Origin: Bythopirellula sp041737835
GTDB taxonomy: Bacteria > Planctomycetota > Planctomycetia > Pirellulales > Lacipirellulaceae
Assembly (NCBI GenBank): GCA_041737835.1
Contig: JBGSQY010000072.1
Strand: one strand, 5' to 3'
DNA: 64,000 bases
Within the stretch, counting starts at the first letter, position 1. Every line of letters starts with the position of its first letter. A program made the position numbers and the translations under genes. This document shows positions 43,801 to 52,336 of the stretch, one piece after another. The notes under the pieces were generated by a model, which worked only from the letters and a program-made list of their open reading frames with translations, was not told where the DNA came from and did no database searches.

Positions 43801-44035
43801 GACCTCGTTCGCCTTTATTGCCGGTTTGATTCCCTTGGTCCGCGCCACGGGCCCGGGGGCCATCGGCAACCGCACGATTGGAACCACCGCGGTGGGTGGC
43901 ATGTTGTTGGGCACTGTGATCGGGGTCTTGGTGATTCCCGGTCTCTATTACCTGTTCGCAAGGATTGCCGACGGGCGCAGTTTAATCAGGGATGAGCATG
44001 ATGTACCTCTTACAGAGATCTTCGAACGCGGATAG
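40868..44035 (+). CDS. RND multidrug efflux transporter (AcrB/MexB, HAE1 family)
   Basis: 1055 aa, the usual length. The N-terminus (FGKFLHRPALAIVISLLILF) matches the family. Helix 4 has the proton-relay Asp pair (IGVVVDDAIVVVEAVHEKMH) and helix 10 the Lys (LLGKNAILIIEFAVQRH). GFIPLEDQGI and IPGVGRANILG are family signatures. It exports hydrophobic toxins, dyes, bile-like compounds or drugs by proton antiport as a trimer. The 3' end overlaps the outer-membrane gene by 44 nt, so all three parts are coupled. The substrate cannot be read from sequence. Confidence 0.95.
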   Translation: MFGKFLHRPALAIVISLLILFMGGLAIVSLPISQFPTVAPPSVVVSVSFPGASAKVLIESVLVILEQSINGVQDMRYMISDATSAGEATIQVIFEPGTNPDVAVMNVNNRVQAVKNNLPPIVEREGIIVMQNMASMLMYVNVFSKDKNVDQNFLYNFATVNILNEIKRIPGVGRANILGNRSYAMRVELDLDRMRAYNVSAEDVMEALAEQSMIGSPGRLGQATGKTSQTIEYVLTWVGRYNTPEQYEQIILKSNPEGEILRLKDVAKISLGSSFYDLYSDMDGYPSAAIVLKQTPGSNATVVIENVKKKLEEIKEASFPPGMDYQVSYDVSSFLEASIEKVLHTLIEAFVLVALVVFLFLGDFRSTLIPTLAVPVSLIGTFFFMLIFGMSINLITLFALVLAIGVVVDDAIVVVEAVHEKMHTKHLSPYAATKEVVHEISGAIIAITLVMTAVFIPVTFIPGPVGVFYRQFGLTMAMSIVLSGVVALTLTPVLCAMILKPYDPNKKKSLNPLTIFLRFVDRGIVKLTNGYGWVLGGLVSRRMLTLLIITGFGVGIFFVNTELPTGFIPLEDQGIIYAIIQTPPGSTLEYTNAKSHELQKICESLDEVVSVSSLAGYEVLTEGRGSNAGTCIINLKPWDERKLTSKQIIEELEEKGREIANVKLEFYEPPAVPGFGAAGGFALNLLDKTNSGDYDRLGEVTDKFMAALGKRKELKGLFTFFANNYPQYELVINNDVAMQKGVSIADAMNNLSIVVGSTWEQGFVRFGQFYKVYVQALPEFRRYPGDFDNMFVKNDSGEMVPYSAFMKLEKTQGLNEISRYNLYPTAAIQGAPAAGFSTGQAIKAIQEVAAETLPRGYDIGWQGLSYDEANKGNTSTYIFLIVVMFVYLVLVGQYESFLIPLGVILSLPIGLFGSFLFLKAMGLANDVYAQIGLVMLVGLLGKNAILIIEFAVQRHKEGVSIRDAAIEGGKLRFRPILMTSFAFIAGLIPLVRATGPGAIGNRTIGTTAVGGMLLGTVIGVLVIPGLYYLFARIADGRSLIRDEHDVPLTEIFERG

Positions 44036-45773
44036 ATGGAACTTCGCGCTATCGACAGTGATCGTAGCTGGCTTTTTGCTGGTTCTGCCGTCGTGTTGCA
44101 TACCACAGCTTCGCTGCGCGCAGAAGGCGCCGCCGCTGCCTGATACGTTTAGTGGTGAAATGAGTTTTGAAAACTCGGCGCACCTAGGATGGCACCAGTT
44201 CTTCGACGATCCCATGCTCTTGGGCTTAATCTACGATTCGCTCAACGGCAACCAGGAGTTGAAGATTCTCTATCAAGACATTCGCATCGCAGGTAACGAA
44301 GTTGAAGCCCGCAAAGGCGAATACTTGCCGTTTGTTGGTCTAGGACTCGGTGCAGGCATCGAAAAACCGAGCCGCTTCACACGCGATGGTGCCGTCGAGG
44401 ATCAATTGCTCGTCGCTCCCGGCAAGACTTTCCCCGAACCTCTGCCCGACTTCTTGATTGCGACCAACATTTCGTGGGAAATCGACATCTGGAAGAAACT
44501 TCGCAACGCCCGAGACGCGGCAGCCTTGCGTTATCTCGGCACCCGCGACGGACAGACCTACATGGTCACCCGCTTAGTGGCCGAAGTCGCCGAGAACTAC
44601 TACGAACTCTTGGCGCTCGACAGCCGCATGCAAACCTTGGACAAGACCATCGAGATCCAAGAACAAAGCCTCGAGTTTGCCAAAGCTCGCAAGGAAGCGG
44701 CCCGCGATACCGAATTGGCTGTGCAGCGTTTCCTCGCGGAAGTCAAGAAAAACCAAAGCGAAAAGCTCATCATCCAGCAACGCATGGTCGAGGTCGAGAA
44801 TCGTATCAACTTCCTGCTCGGTCGCTTCCCGCAACCAATTGCACGGCTCTCCACCGAATACATCAACTTGAACCTCCGCGCGCTCAACGTCGGCGTTCCT
44901 TCACAACTTTTGCAGAACCGTGCCGACATCCGCCAAGCCGAACGCGAATTGGCGGCCTGTGGCCTCGACATACGAGTGGCCCGTGCCCGCTTCTTCCCAT
45001 CGGTCAATCTGAGCGCCGGCGTTGGTCTGGAAGCCTTCAATACCAACTATCTGCTCGACACGCCCGAATCGATGCTCTATCGCGCAGGCGGCGATATCGT
45101 CGCACCGCTCCTCAATCGCAAGGCCATCAAGGCCGCCTACATGAGCGCAAATGCACGACAAATTCAAGCCGTCTACGAGTACCAACAAACCGTGCTCAAT
45201 GCTTACGTCGAAGTCGTCAATCGCATGTCGAAAGTCGAAAACTACGGCCAAAGCATCAAAATCAAAAAGGAGCAATTGGCTTCTTTGGAGTCCTCGGTCG
45301 ACAATGCCACGAAGCTGTTCCAGAACGCCCGCGCCGAGTACATGGAAGTGCTGCTTGCACAGCGCGACATGATGGAAGCCAAAATGGTGTTAATCGAAAC
45401 CAAACAGCAACAACTCGCTGCGATAGTCAACACCTACCAAGCCCTCGGCGGCGGCGGATGGATGCCTAACGGGCTGACGATGAATGATATCGTCTGCAAT
45501 CCCTTGCCTCCCATCGAAGAGATTCCATTGATCGAATCAATCGATGACGAAACTCCAGAAGGTGGCATCCCTAATCCAACAACCCAGGAAGCGACACAGC
45601 CCGAAGTCCTCCCTGGTCCGGAAACGGATTTAAAAGACGTAAATCAGCCTCCGGCCGAAACGGATGCTCCACCACCAATTCCCGACCAATTGCGAGAAGA
45701 AAAAGAGAGTGGCTTACACGTGCTGCCTGAACCGCTGGCGACGGCCGCATCGCAGAGCGATATTCAGCAGTAA
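43992..45773 (+). CDS. RND efflux outer-membrane lipoprotein (OprM/NodT-like) with C-terminal extension
   Basis: 593 aa. Lipobox LVLPSCCIPQ near residue 35. Two tandem OEP domains follow (LGLIYDSLNGNQELKILYQD and onwards; PSQLLQNRADIRQAERELAA and onwards) with long alpha-hairpins and a TolC-like strand-helix pattern, ending at about residue 495 (TYQALGGGGW). A further 95 residues are acidic and Pro-rich (PLPPIEEIPLIESIDDETPE to the end) and have no counterpart in OprM. These may extend into the periplasm or cell wall. The gene overlaps the pump by 44 nt. Confidence 0.92.
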   Translation: MSMMYLLQRSSNADRWNFALSTVIVAGFLLVLPSCCIPQLRCAQKAPPLPDTFSGEMSFENSAHLGWHQFFDDPMLLGLIYDSLNGNQELKILYQDIRIAGNEVEARKGEYLPFVGLGLGAGIEKPSRFTRDGAVEDQLLVAPGKTFPEPLPDFLIATNISWEIDIWKKLRNARDAAALRYLGTRDGQTYMVTRLVAEVAENYYELLALDSRMQTLDKTIEIQEQSLEFAKARKEAARDTELAVQRFLAEVKKNQSEKLIIQQRMVEVENRINFLLGRFPQPIARLSTEYINLNLRALNVGVPSQLLQNRADIRQAERELAACGLDIRVARARFFPSVNLSAGVGLEAFNTNYLLDTPESMLYRAGGDIVAPLLNRKAIKAAYMSANARQIQAVYEYQQTVLNAYVEVVNRMSKVENYGQSIKIKKEQLASLESSVDNATKLFQNARAEYMEVLLAQRDMMEAKMVLIETKQQQLAAIVNTYQALGGGGWMPNGLTMNDIVCNPLPPIEEIPLIESIDDETPEGGIPNPTTQEATQPEVLPGPETDLKDVNQPPAETDAPPPIPDQLREEKESGLHVLPEPLATAASQSDIQQ

Positions 45774-45884
45774 ATTCAGCAGCGAACATCTCTCTTGCTG
45801 TGAAGCAGCCAGAAAAACTAGACATAGTCGATTCCGTGTATGGTGCGACGCGCAGAGATACTCCCTACTTCAGACTCGGCATGA

Positions 45885-47012
45885 TTAAAATGCTCTAATT
45901 AAGTCTGTCGCGTTGACCGAGTTAACGAAGGACGTCAAATCGAGAAATACATGTTTCCCACCCGTCCCTTCGGCCATCCAGATCATTGTGGAATCAGGGC
46001 GTGGTGTATCAGAAAAATGAACAACGTTTATTTGAATGTGATAGCGTTTGCAGTACTTGATCACCCGCATGACTACATCGGGAGACAAGTCGTTATGGGG
46101 TTGTGCATCGGTTAAGAGAAAAATTACATCGGGCTCAAAGGCGACTCCAGCGTCCAAGGCAATCCGATGATCGGTCGAACCGAGTCCAGGCGTGCGATTA
46201 ATATAGTTAAAGGCAAGCTTCTTATTCTGCGGTGTCGCTTGATACATCTTGGAGTCCTCTTCGCCCGCTCCAAAAAACTCAACCGCATGGTTATAAAAAA
46301 CGATCTGAAATTGACTACTATCGGAAAGAGTTGACAAACTTCGTTTGAGCTCCGTTTTCGCGGCCTCTAAGGGAACAATTGTGCCTACTATAGTACCTTC
46401 GGAATATTGCATCAGCACGGCGTTCATGCTATCAGAACGGTCAAGCACATAGACAAACTTGCCTCCCTCGCCAGCCAATCCGAAGAAACTCGTTCTATCG
46501 ATGACTGTGCCTATCCCACTCTCATCTCCATGACGCCCTGTGGATGAACCTCGACCAGTTGATGATTGGGTTCCGTTCTCCGAGGCAACCATCTCCTGCC
46601 AATCGGAATTAACGTCAGCAACTACCCCAGTGAGAGAAACCGGATCACCGAGAATCTCGGCAGTCGCTGTCATCGCAGGCAGAACCTTAAACTCCTCAAC
46701 CAACTGTTCTGGTTCGACTTCATTCGCAGCTGAATCCAAGGAGTCCTCGACTCTAACAGGGCTGTAAGTCGACAAGACGTCCAATTCCAAAGGGTCCATC
46801 ATATGCTGATCGACACCCACACTCATTAACCCCAGAAGAATTACAATCAGAGCGTGGAACAATACACTAATTAACCATGCCGGAGCATCTTCCTGAAGTT
46901 CGTTCCAAGGCAATTCATCATCAAGATCATCCAACGCCCCCTTGTGATCAGGCGGGAGATTAAATGGGGGAGGCTCGGTTACGAGTGTCGGCCTATTAGT
47001 AGGAGTGCTCAT
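45885..47012 (-). CDS. Membrane-anchored von Willebrand factor A-domain protein
   Basis: 375 aa from the ATG at 47012 (GGAA upstream). A Pro-rich cytoplasmic N-terminus is followed by one membrane helix at about 48-70 (WLISVLFHALIVILLGLMSV). The C-terminal half is a vWA domain with the MIDAS motif DRSDSMN, the Thr near GLGSTDHRIALD and VIFLLTDAQPHNDLSPD. vWA domains bind metal and mediate protein contacts. The layout (TonB-like anchor and linker, then vWA) recurs in planctomycetes without known role. It is convergent with the efflux operon and divergent from smpB. Confidence 0.85.
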   Translation of the reverse strand: MSTPTNRPTLVTEPPPFNLPPDHKGALDDLDDELPWNELQEDAPAWLISVLFHALIVILLGLMSVGVDQHMMDPLELDVLSTYSPVRVEDSLDSAANEVEPEQLVEEFKVLPAMTATAEILGDPVSLTGVVADVNSDWQEMVASENGTQSSTGRGSSTGRHGDESGIGTVIDRTSFFGLAGEGGKFVYVLDRSDSMNAVLMQYSEGTIVGTIVPLEAAKTELKRSLSTLSDSSQFQIVFYNHAVEFFGAGEEDSKMYQATPQNKKLAFNYINRTPGLGSTDHRIALDAGVAFEPDVIFLLTDAQPHNDLSPDVVMRVIKYCKRYHIQINVVHFSDTPRPDSTMIWMAEGTGGKHVFLDLTSFVNSVNATDLIRAF

Positions 47013-47198
47013 CGCTGTTCCGTCGATGTGCCTAACGCCAAAAATACGGGGAGTAACACCCTGTATCTTAGCAGGCTGGCTGGCTCCTGAAAACAAGTTT
47101 GTCCTTCAACCCCTGCCCTTGGTCAACTGTACGTAATATCTACCCAAAAAAACTTTATTTAACTTCGTAACTGCTAAACACGGCAATACATTCGCCTC

Positions 47199-47227
47199 GC
47201 GACACCTCGAACCTGGGCTGCTATAAT
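47199..47227 (+). promoter_or_regulatory. Sigma-70-type promoter of smpB
   Basis: GCGACA (matching four of six of TTGACA) and a perfect TATAAT are 17 nt apart. Transcription would begin about 25 nt before the GGGAGG ribosome site, giving a short leader. Confidence 0.7.
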
Positions 47228-47259
47228 AGGTCTTTCTATTTTTTAAGGGAGGCACAGCC

Positions 47260-47757
47260 ACGGCTAAGCAGAAGAAGGACAAACCGTCGGCCAAAAAGGG
47301 CGACGACAAGAACGAAAAAACAATCGCCGAGAACCGCAAGGCCCGCCACAACTACACCGTGCTCGACACGTTGGAGTGCGGGATCGTGCTGGTCGGGAGC
47401 GAGGTCAAAAGCCTGCGCCAAGGGCAGATCTCGTTGGAAGAGGCCTACGCCCGCGTCGACAAGGGGGAAGTCTGGCTCGTGGGGTGCGACATTCAAGAAT
47501 ACGTCTACGCGCACCAGTTAAATCACGTGACCAAGCGGCGCCGCAAGCTGTTGATGCATCGCCGAGAGATTAACAAATTTGCCGATCAAGCGTTTGAAAA
47601 AAATCTCACGCTTGTGCCTTTGAAGATGTATTTCAAGGACGGACGGGCCAAGGTGCTGCTGGGCATTTGTAAGGGCAAGAAACTCTACGACAAGCGCGAT
47701 GACATGAAGAAGAAGGTCATGCAGCGCGATATCGATCGTGCGATGCGAAGAGGGTAG
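47260..47757 (+). CDS. smpB: SsrA-binding protein SmpB, apparent ACG start codon
   Basis: 165 aa if read from ACG at 47260. The SmpB core is unmistakable: NRKARHNYTVLDTLECGIVL, VGSEVKSLRQGQISLEEAYA, LLMHRREINKFADQ and the basic C-terminal tail KKVMQRDIDRAMRRG. SmpB binds tmRNA and helps rescue stalled ribosomes. The frame is open from 47230 but has no ATG, GTG or TTG before a GTG at 47359. That GTG would remove the conserved first strand (NRKARHNY). ACG at 47260 stands 7 nt after GGGAGG and is followed by GCTAAG, the usual MAK opening, so it is the best start. No tmRNA gene is visible nearby. Confidence 0.9.
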   Translation, partial: TAKQKKDKPSAKKGDDKNEKTIAENRKARHNYTVLDTLECGIVLVGSEVKSLRQGQISLEEAYARVDKGEVWLVGCDIQEYVYAHQLNHVTKRRRKLLMHRREINKFADQAFEKNLTLVPLKMYFKDGRAKVLLGICKGKKLYDKRDDMKKKVMQRDIDRAMRRG

Positions 47758-47789
47758 TGTAGGATAACAATAATTTCTAAGGCAATACC

Positions 47790-49034
47790 TTAACTCACGC
47801 CCACGAGCAGCGCCACAGCCTGACCCGTGTATTTGTGGTTGAGCTTCAGGAACGCTGGCGAACGCGCGAATTGCACCGTGCTGGTCATATTCATATCAAA
47901 GGCCGGATCGTCGCAGTTAAGCGTGGGGGGGACGACATTCTTTTCGAGGGCCATCAAACTGAGGGCGAGTTCCACCGCGCCGCTGGAAGCCCCGCCATTG
48001 CCTAAAAATCCTTTGAGGGCGGCGACTGGTACGTCGCCCAAAGTTTCTTGAATCGCCTTGGCTTCGGCGGCATCATCTTCGATCGTTGCCAAACCGTGCG
48101 CATTGACGTGCCCCACTTCGCTGGGCGCGACGTGTCCCATGGCCAAAGCGGCTTGAATGGCTTGTGCGATGGACTGACCGGAAATTGTCTTGCCGGTTGG
48201 AATCTGTTCGACGCGGCGACCATAACCCAAGATGCGACCAAGAATCTTGGCGCCACGTTGCTCGGCATGCGCCAAGCTTTCTAACACAAATACGGCCGCG
48301 CCCTCGGCCATCGCAAAACCATCGCGGTTGTTATCGAACGGCCGGCATGCACCAGCAGGATCGGCGTTGTTGCGTGACATCCGCGCGCCACCATGCCAGC
48401 AGACATCCACCCACGACAACAATGAACCTGTGCCACCGGTGAGCATGACATCGGCATGGCCACGGGCGACCGTGTCGGCAGCTTCGATGATCGACAGCAG
48501 CGCCGAGATGTCGCCTTCGACGATCGTGTTGTTTGGGCCGCGGGCATCTTTGGAAATGCCGATGTGGCAGGCCGACATGTTCGGGAGATACTTGAGCATC
48601 CACAGGGGGTACAGTTCTTTGAAGGCGGCTTGCCATCGACCAAAATCGAAATTGCCGTCTACGCCTGTCGCGCGGTAGAGCGCGATCATTTCGTCCATCT
48701 CCGAGCGGAACACGTTCGCTCCCAGAACGACCCCCAGCCGCTCAGGGTCGACGGCGGCTTCGGCCAGCTTGGCGTCGGCCCATGCTAGCTCTGCCGCGGT
48801 GAATGCTTGCTGCGTCTCGCGGCACATCACCTTCAGACTCTTACGGGGCTGGACGTATTGCTTGCCGTCGAAGTCTGCTAGCTCGCCGCCAAACGTGATG
48901 GGAAAGCCCGCCTCGACGAGCCGGGGAAGCGTTCGGATGCCGCTGGTCCGGCTTTCGAGTGCCGACCAGACAGCCTCGCGCCCGATGCCCAGCGGGCAGA
49001 CAATTCCCAGGCCTGTGATGACAACTTCTTGCAC
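47790..49034 (-). CDS. Beta-ketoacyl synthase (FabF-like) with Cys-His-Asn active site
   Basis: 414 aa starting at a GTG. The thiolase fold is typical of KAS II: VVITGLGIVCPLGIG, catalytic Cys156 in NMSACHIGIS, GACRPFDNNRDGFAMAEGAA, and the first His in GHVNAHGLAT. Where FabF has the second His (KSxxGHxxGAAG) this protein reads LKGFLGNGGASSGAVE, so His is replaced by Asn. That gives a KAS III-like triad on a KAS II scaffold. It may still condense acyl-ACP, or be a special-purpose enzyme or chain-length partner. It is divergent from a fatty-acid desaturase gene, which points to lipid modification. Confidence 0.87.
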   Translation of the reverse strand: MQEVVITGLGIVCPLGIGREAVWSALESRTSGIRTLPRLVEAGFPITFGGELADFDGKQYVQPRKSLKVMCRETQQAFTAAELAWADAKLAEAAVDPERLGVVLGANVFRSEMDEMIALYRATGVDGNFDFGRWQAAFKELYPLWMLKYLPNMSACHIGISKDARGPNNTIVEGDISALLSIIEAADTVARGHADVMLTGGTGSLLSWVDVCWHGGARMSRNNADPAGACRPFDNNRDGFAMAEGAAVFVLESLAHAEQRGAKILGRILGYGRRVEQIPTGKTISGQSIAQAIQAALAMGHVAPSEVGHVNAHGLATIEDDAAEAKAIQETLGDVPVAALKGFLGNGGASSGAVELALSLMALEKNVVPPTLNCDDPAFDMNMTSTVQFARSPAFLKLNHKYTGQAVALLVGVS

Positions 49035-49291
49035 GAATTCAAAACCAATCGCTGACAGCCGGGGCAGGGGTGGTCCTGCCGTATCGGCAAGGTGGGAATC
49101 GCCGCTAGTAGATTCTCCAGTTTATCGCCGTCCCGGGCCTCCAACAACAGCTGGCAAGCTGGGGGCACGATTCGTCTGTTCACGAAAATCCAACGTAGCT
49201 ACACTCCGAAACGTGCTTCATCGACAAAATTCGGCGGGGCACTTCAGTTTCTCTCAATAACCATTTGGTTTAAGACCACCCTCCTGGAAAT

Positions 49292-50434
49292 ATGACGCAA
49301 GTTGCTCTTTCCCCGGCCTCACCCCCCATCGGTGAGTTTTCCCTGAGTGAAGCCCGCCGCATTGTCGGCGAACACTTTACCCCCAATCCCTGGATCTATT
49401 GGCCTGACCTTTTGGTGAGTTGGGGCATCGGGATTGCCTGCTTCCAATTGGTTGATTTTCCGCATTGGTTGACGGCCGATGTCGCTTGGCATTGGCCGAT
49501 TCGGATTGTCTGTTTCTTTATCTCGTCGCTATTGATTTACCGCTGCTCGCTATTCATCCATGAGCTGGTACACATTCGCGCGGGCGAGTTCAATGCGTTC
49601 CGGTTCGTCTGGAACATGCTCTGTGGAATTCCTTTCTTAATTCCGACGTTTGTCTATTACACACATCTCGATCATCATCGTCGTAAACATTATGGCACGG
49701 AGGAAGATGGGGAATACATTGCACTGGCCCGACTACCCGCCTGGCAAATTTTGTTGTATCTGTCGCAAATTTTTTTCGTCCCCGTGCTGGTAATCTTTCG
49801 ATTTGGCATTTTGACACCGCTGACTTGGATCAGCCCCACGATACGCAATTGGGTCCACCGCCATCTTTCGTCAATGATCATGGATCCGACATACATTCGG
49901 CCCCTGCCGACCCAACGAACTTTGCGCATCATTCGTTTGCAAGAGGTGATGGTGTTCTTGTTTATGGGGTTTATGGCGGTGCGGACCTTTTGGGCCGGAG
50001 GCTTACTGTTCAAGGAACCGCTGCCTCTCTCGTTCCTGCCTCACGTCTATTTGACCGGTGTGTTTGTCATGGCGATCAACGCCCTACGCACATTGGGAGC
50101 CCATCGCTGGACGCATTTGGGCGACCGCGAAATGACGTTTGTCGAGCAAATGCTCGATTCGGTGAACTATCCCAATAATCCTGTGATCGGTGGCCTGTGG
50201 GCTCCTATCGGCTTGCGGTATCATGCCTTGCATCACATATTTCCTACGATGCCGTATCACGCCCTGGCCGAGGCACATCGCCGGTTGATGAAGGATTTGC
50301 CAGCAGATTCGCCCTATCGCCAATGTCAGGCGGATTCGCTGCATGAAGTGATCATGACATTGTGGCGGCGCGCACGGGAAAACAATAAGCAGACCATCAA
50401 CCAGAATCAGATGAGCAATTCCCACGCGGCATAA
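49292..50434 (+). CDS. Membrane fatty-acid desaturase
   Basis: 380 aa with about four to six membrane segments. The three histidine boxes that hold the di-iron centre are FIHELVHIR, YYTHLDHHRRKHYG and YHALHHIFPTMPYHA. An extra LRTLGAHRWTH lies before the last box. Family members insert double bonds into acyl chains using oxygen. It is divergent from the FabF-like gene and ends 13 nt before the convergent phosphofructokinase. The ATG has GGAG-like CCTGGA upstream. Confidence 0.88.
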   Translation: MTQVALSPASPPIGEFSLSEARRIVGEHFTPNPWIYWPDLLVSWGIGIACFQLVDFPHWLTADVAWHWPIRIVCFFISSLLIYRCSLFIHELVHIRAGEFNAFRFVWNMLCGIPFLIPTFVYYTHLDHHRRKHYGTEEDGEYIALARLPAWQILLYLSQIFFVPVLVIFRFGILTPLTWISPTIRNWVHRHLSSMIMDPTYIRPLPTQRTLRIIRLQEVMVFLFMGFMAVRTFWAGGLLFKEPLPLSFLPHVYLTGVFVMAINALRTLGAHRWTHLGDREMTFVEQMLDSVNYPNNPVIGGLWAPIGLRYHALHHIFPTMPYHALAEAHRRLMKDLPADSPYRQCQADSLHEVIMTLWRRARENNKQTINQNQMSNSHAA

Positions 50435-50447
50435 TGAATGCTTGGGT

Positions 50448-51785
50448 TTACAACGTCTGAAGCTGCTCCTCACGTACGCCCGGCCAGGGGGGCTGCCCGG
50501 TGGCGAGCAGCACGCTGGTCCACAAGTCACCGGTGACTTCCATCCGCTTCTTCTTGGCGATAGCCGTACAAATCGGCACGTGAACGAACATATTGTTCCA
50601 ATGCCCAATCAGCACGTCGGTGTTACCGGCCATCGCCGCGTGGACACCGTAGCGGGCCATTTGATCGCTCAGCAAACGGTCGGCCGTATTCGCGGGGACG
50701 CTGCGGATCATGTAGCTCGGATCGATATACTTGAGCGCAATCTCGATTCCTTCTTCGCGAAAGTAATTCGCGATCCGCTCCTTGAGATGGACGCCGATGT
50801 CGCCGTAGTGGCGGTTGCCCGATTGGTCCTGGCCGTTGACGTTCTGACCGCACAGATGCTGGCCCGCGCCTTCGGCGACGGCAATCACAGCGTGTTTGCG
50901 CTCAGTGAGCCGATCTTTGAGCGCCGGTAGCAAACCGTGGGGGCCATCAAGCGCAAACTCCACTTCGGGGACCAAACAGAAATTCACTTCCTGGCTAGCG
51001 AGCGTCGCCCACGCGGCGATGAACCCGGCATCGCGGCCCATCAGTTTCACCAGACCGATGCCGTTGGGCGCGCCCTTGGCTTCGATATGCGCGCAGTAGA
51101 GCGCGTGCTGGGCCCGCTCGAGCGCAGTGGCGAAACCGAACGTGCGGAAGACATACATAATGTCGTTGTCGATGGTCTTGGGAATCCCCACGATGCCGAT
51201 CTTCAAACCACGTCGGGTGATCTCTTCGTAAATCCCGTGGGCCCCGCGTTGCGTGCCGTCGCCGCCGACGCAAAAGAGAATGTCGATGTGCGAACGCTGG
51301 AGAAAATCAACCACCACCGACGGTTTCTGAGGCCCGCGGCTGGATCCGAGGATCGTGCCCCCCACGTCTTGAATGTGCGATACCTTGTCGTCGGTGAGCA
51401 CAATCGGCTCGAGCCCCGAGGCGGGATTCAAACCCCAGTAGCCGTTACGAATCCCCAGCACGCGGTTCACACCGTAGTTGTGTTTGAGCTCCAGAGTGAT
51501 CGAGCGAACCACATTATTGAGCCCGGGGCACAACCCGCCGCAAGTGACGATCGCGGCGGTCGTGAAATAGGGATCGAAGTAAACGCGTTCGCGCGGGCCG
51601 GCGCGCTCAAAGGCGATGTCTTGCAGCGGTGCGTCGGGCGAAGTATCAAGCTGATAGCGAACGCGCGAACTGCCGGGGACAAAATCTCCCAGCCCATCGC
51701 CGGGTGTGGAAGAAACCAATTTCAACGGCGAGGGGATCTCGTTGAGACCCAGCGTCGGAATCTGCAAATCGGCCTGCGTAAGCAT
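50448..51785 (-). CDS. 6-phosphofructokinase, plant-type ATP-dependent group
   Basis: 445 aa from the ATG at 51785 (AAAGGG upstream; a GTG 18 nt earlier is in frame). The phosphoryl-donor site is CVGGDGTQRGA and the sugar-phosphate site GIPKTIDNDI. PPi-dependent enzymes have Asp at the Gly following GGD, so Gly here indicates ATP. The Lys of PKTIDND occurs in the plant/trypanosome/TP0108 group rather than in E. coli PfkA. KLMGRDAGFIAAWATLAS and VLATGQPPWPG-like ends are also in line. It acts in glycolysis, converting fructose 6-phosphate to the 1,6-bisphosphate. Confidence 0.9.
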   Translation of the reverse strand: MLTQADLQIPTLGLNEIPSPLKLVSSTPGDGLGDFVPGSSRVRYQLDTSPDAPLQDIAFERAGPRERVYFDPYFTTAAIVTCGGLCPGLNNVVRSITLELKHNYGVNRVLGIRNGYWGLNPASGLEPIVLTDDKVSHIQDVGGTILGSSRGPQKPSVVVDFLQRSHIDILFCVGGDGTQRGAHGIYEEITRRGLKIGIVGIPKTIDNDIMYVFRTFGFATALERAQHALYCAHIEAKGAPNGIGLVKLMGRDAGFIAAWATLASQEVNFCLVPEVEFALDGPHGLLPALKDRLTERKHAVIAVAEGAGQHLCGQNVNGQDQSGNRHYGDIGVHLKERIANYFREEGIEIALKYIDPSYMIRSVPANTADRLLSDQMARYGVHAAMAGNTDVLIGHWNNMFVHVPICTAIAKKKRMEVTGDLWTSVLLATGQPPWPGVREEQLQTL

Positions 51786-51907
51786 GGCGGCCCTTTCGTA
51801 CACAATCAGGACTATGGGTGCTTGCCTGAATTGTGCCCCTTATGCCGCCGGGCACGCCGTTGATTATAGAGAGTGTTTGAGAGAAAAGAAAACACCCGCA
51901 GGAAATT

Positions 51908-52336
51908 TTACACCTTCAATACCCTCAAGAACTCGCGATACGCGGCGGGGTTCATACTGCTTTGCAGAAACATGCCACCGCAGGCGTAGCACTTGGGTCG
52001 CACTCGACGGCAGCGGGAGATCTGCACTTCGAGAGGGCCGTAGTCTGCGAACATCACGGTAACGCGCTCTTTGGGGTAGAGTTGAATCGGGCTGTAGAAA
52101 CCGGTCCCCATGGGAGAAACGTCGATCGTGTACGCACCGAGGGTTTCGCTGCCGCGTTTCACCGCGACGTGACCACGCACACGAATCCGCCGATAGCGCC
52201 GACGGGAATCAGGCGACGTGGGACTCGCTCCACTGATACCGAAGTAATCCTCCTCAGCGCAGGGCAACTCGGCCCGCGCGTGGACGTTCTCCCACATCGG
52301 GCTACTTATTGTTGCTGATAGATGTTCTTCCAACAT
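51908..52336 (-). CDS. PilZ-domain protein
   Basis: 142 aa from the ATG at 52336 (AAGGTGG upstream), overlapping the HD-GYP-like gene by 31 nt. The c-di-GMP-binding signature is present in part: an Arg-rich RRRYRRIRVRG start, then YTIDVSPMGTGFYSP (the D/NxSxxG motif). A Cys pair (RRVRPKCYACGG) near the C-terminus could bind metal and is unusual for PilZ. PilZ proteins act as c-di-GMP receptors. Coupling to a c-di-GMP-phosphodiesterase-like protein suggests one signalling unit. Confidence 0.82.
   Translation of the reverse strand: MLEEHLSATISSPMWENVHARAELPCAEEDYFGISGASPTSPDSRRRYRRIRVRGHVAVKRGSETLGAYTIDVSPMGTGFYSPIQLYPKERVTVMFADYGPLEVQISRCRRVRPKCYACGGMFLQSSMNPAAYREFLRVLKV

Noticed and set aside
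44474..45469. 331-codon open frame overlapping the outer-membrane efflux gene
   Set aside because: A second frame of the same strand, Arg/Pro-rich with no domain; the OprM-like frame is the real one.
47100..47260. tmRNA gene next to smpB
   Set aside because: No tRNA-like acceptor ends or tag-peptide frame are visible in the flanks.
50937..51863. 308-codon open frame on the plus strand
   Set aside because: Antisense to phosphofructokinase, which has all active-site motifs.
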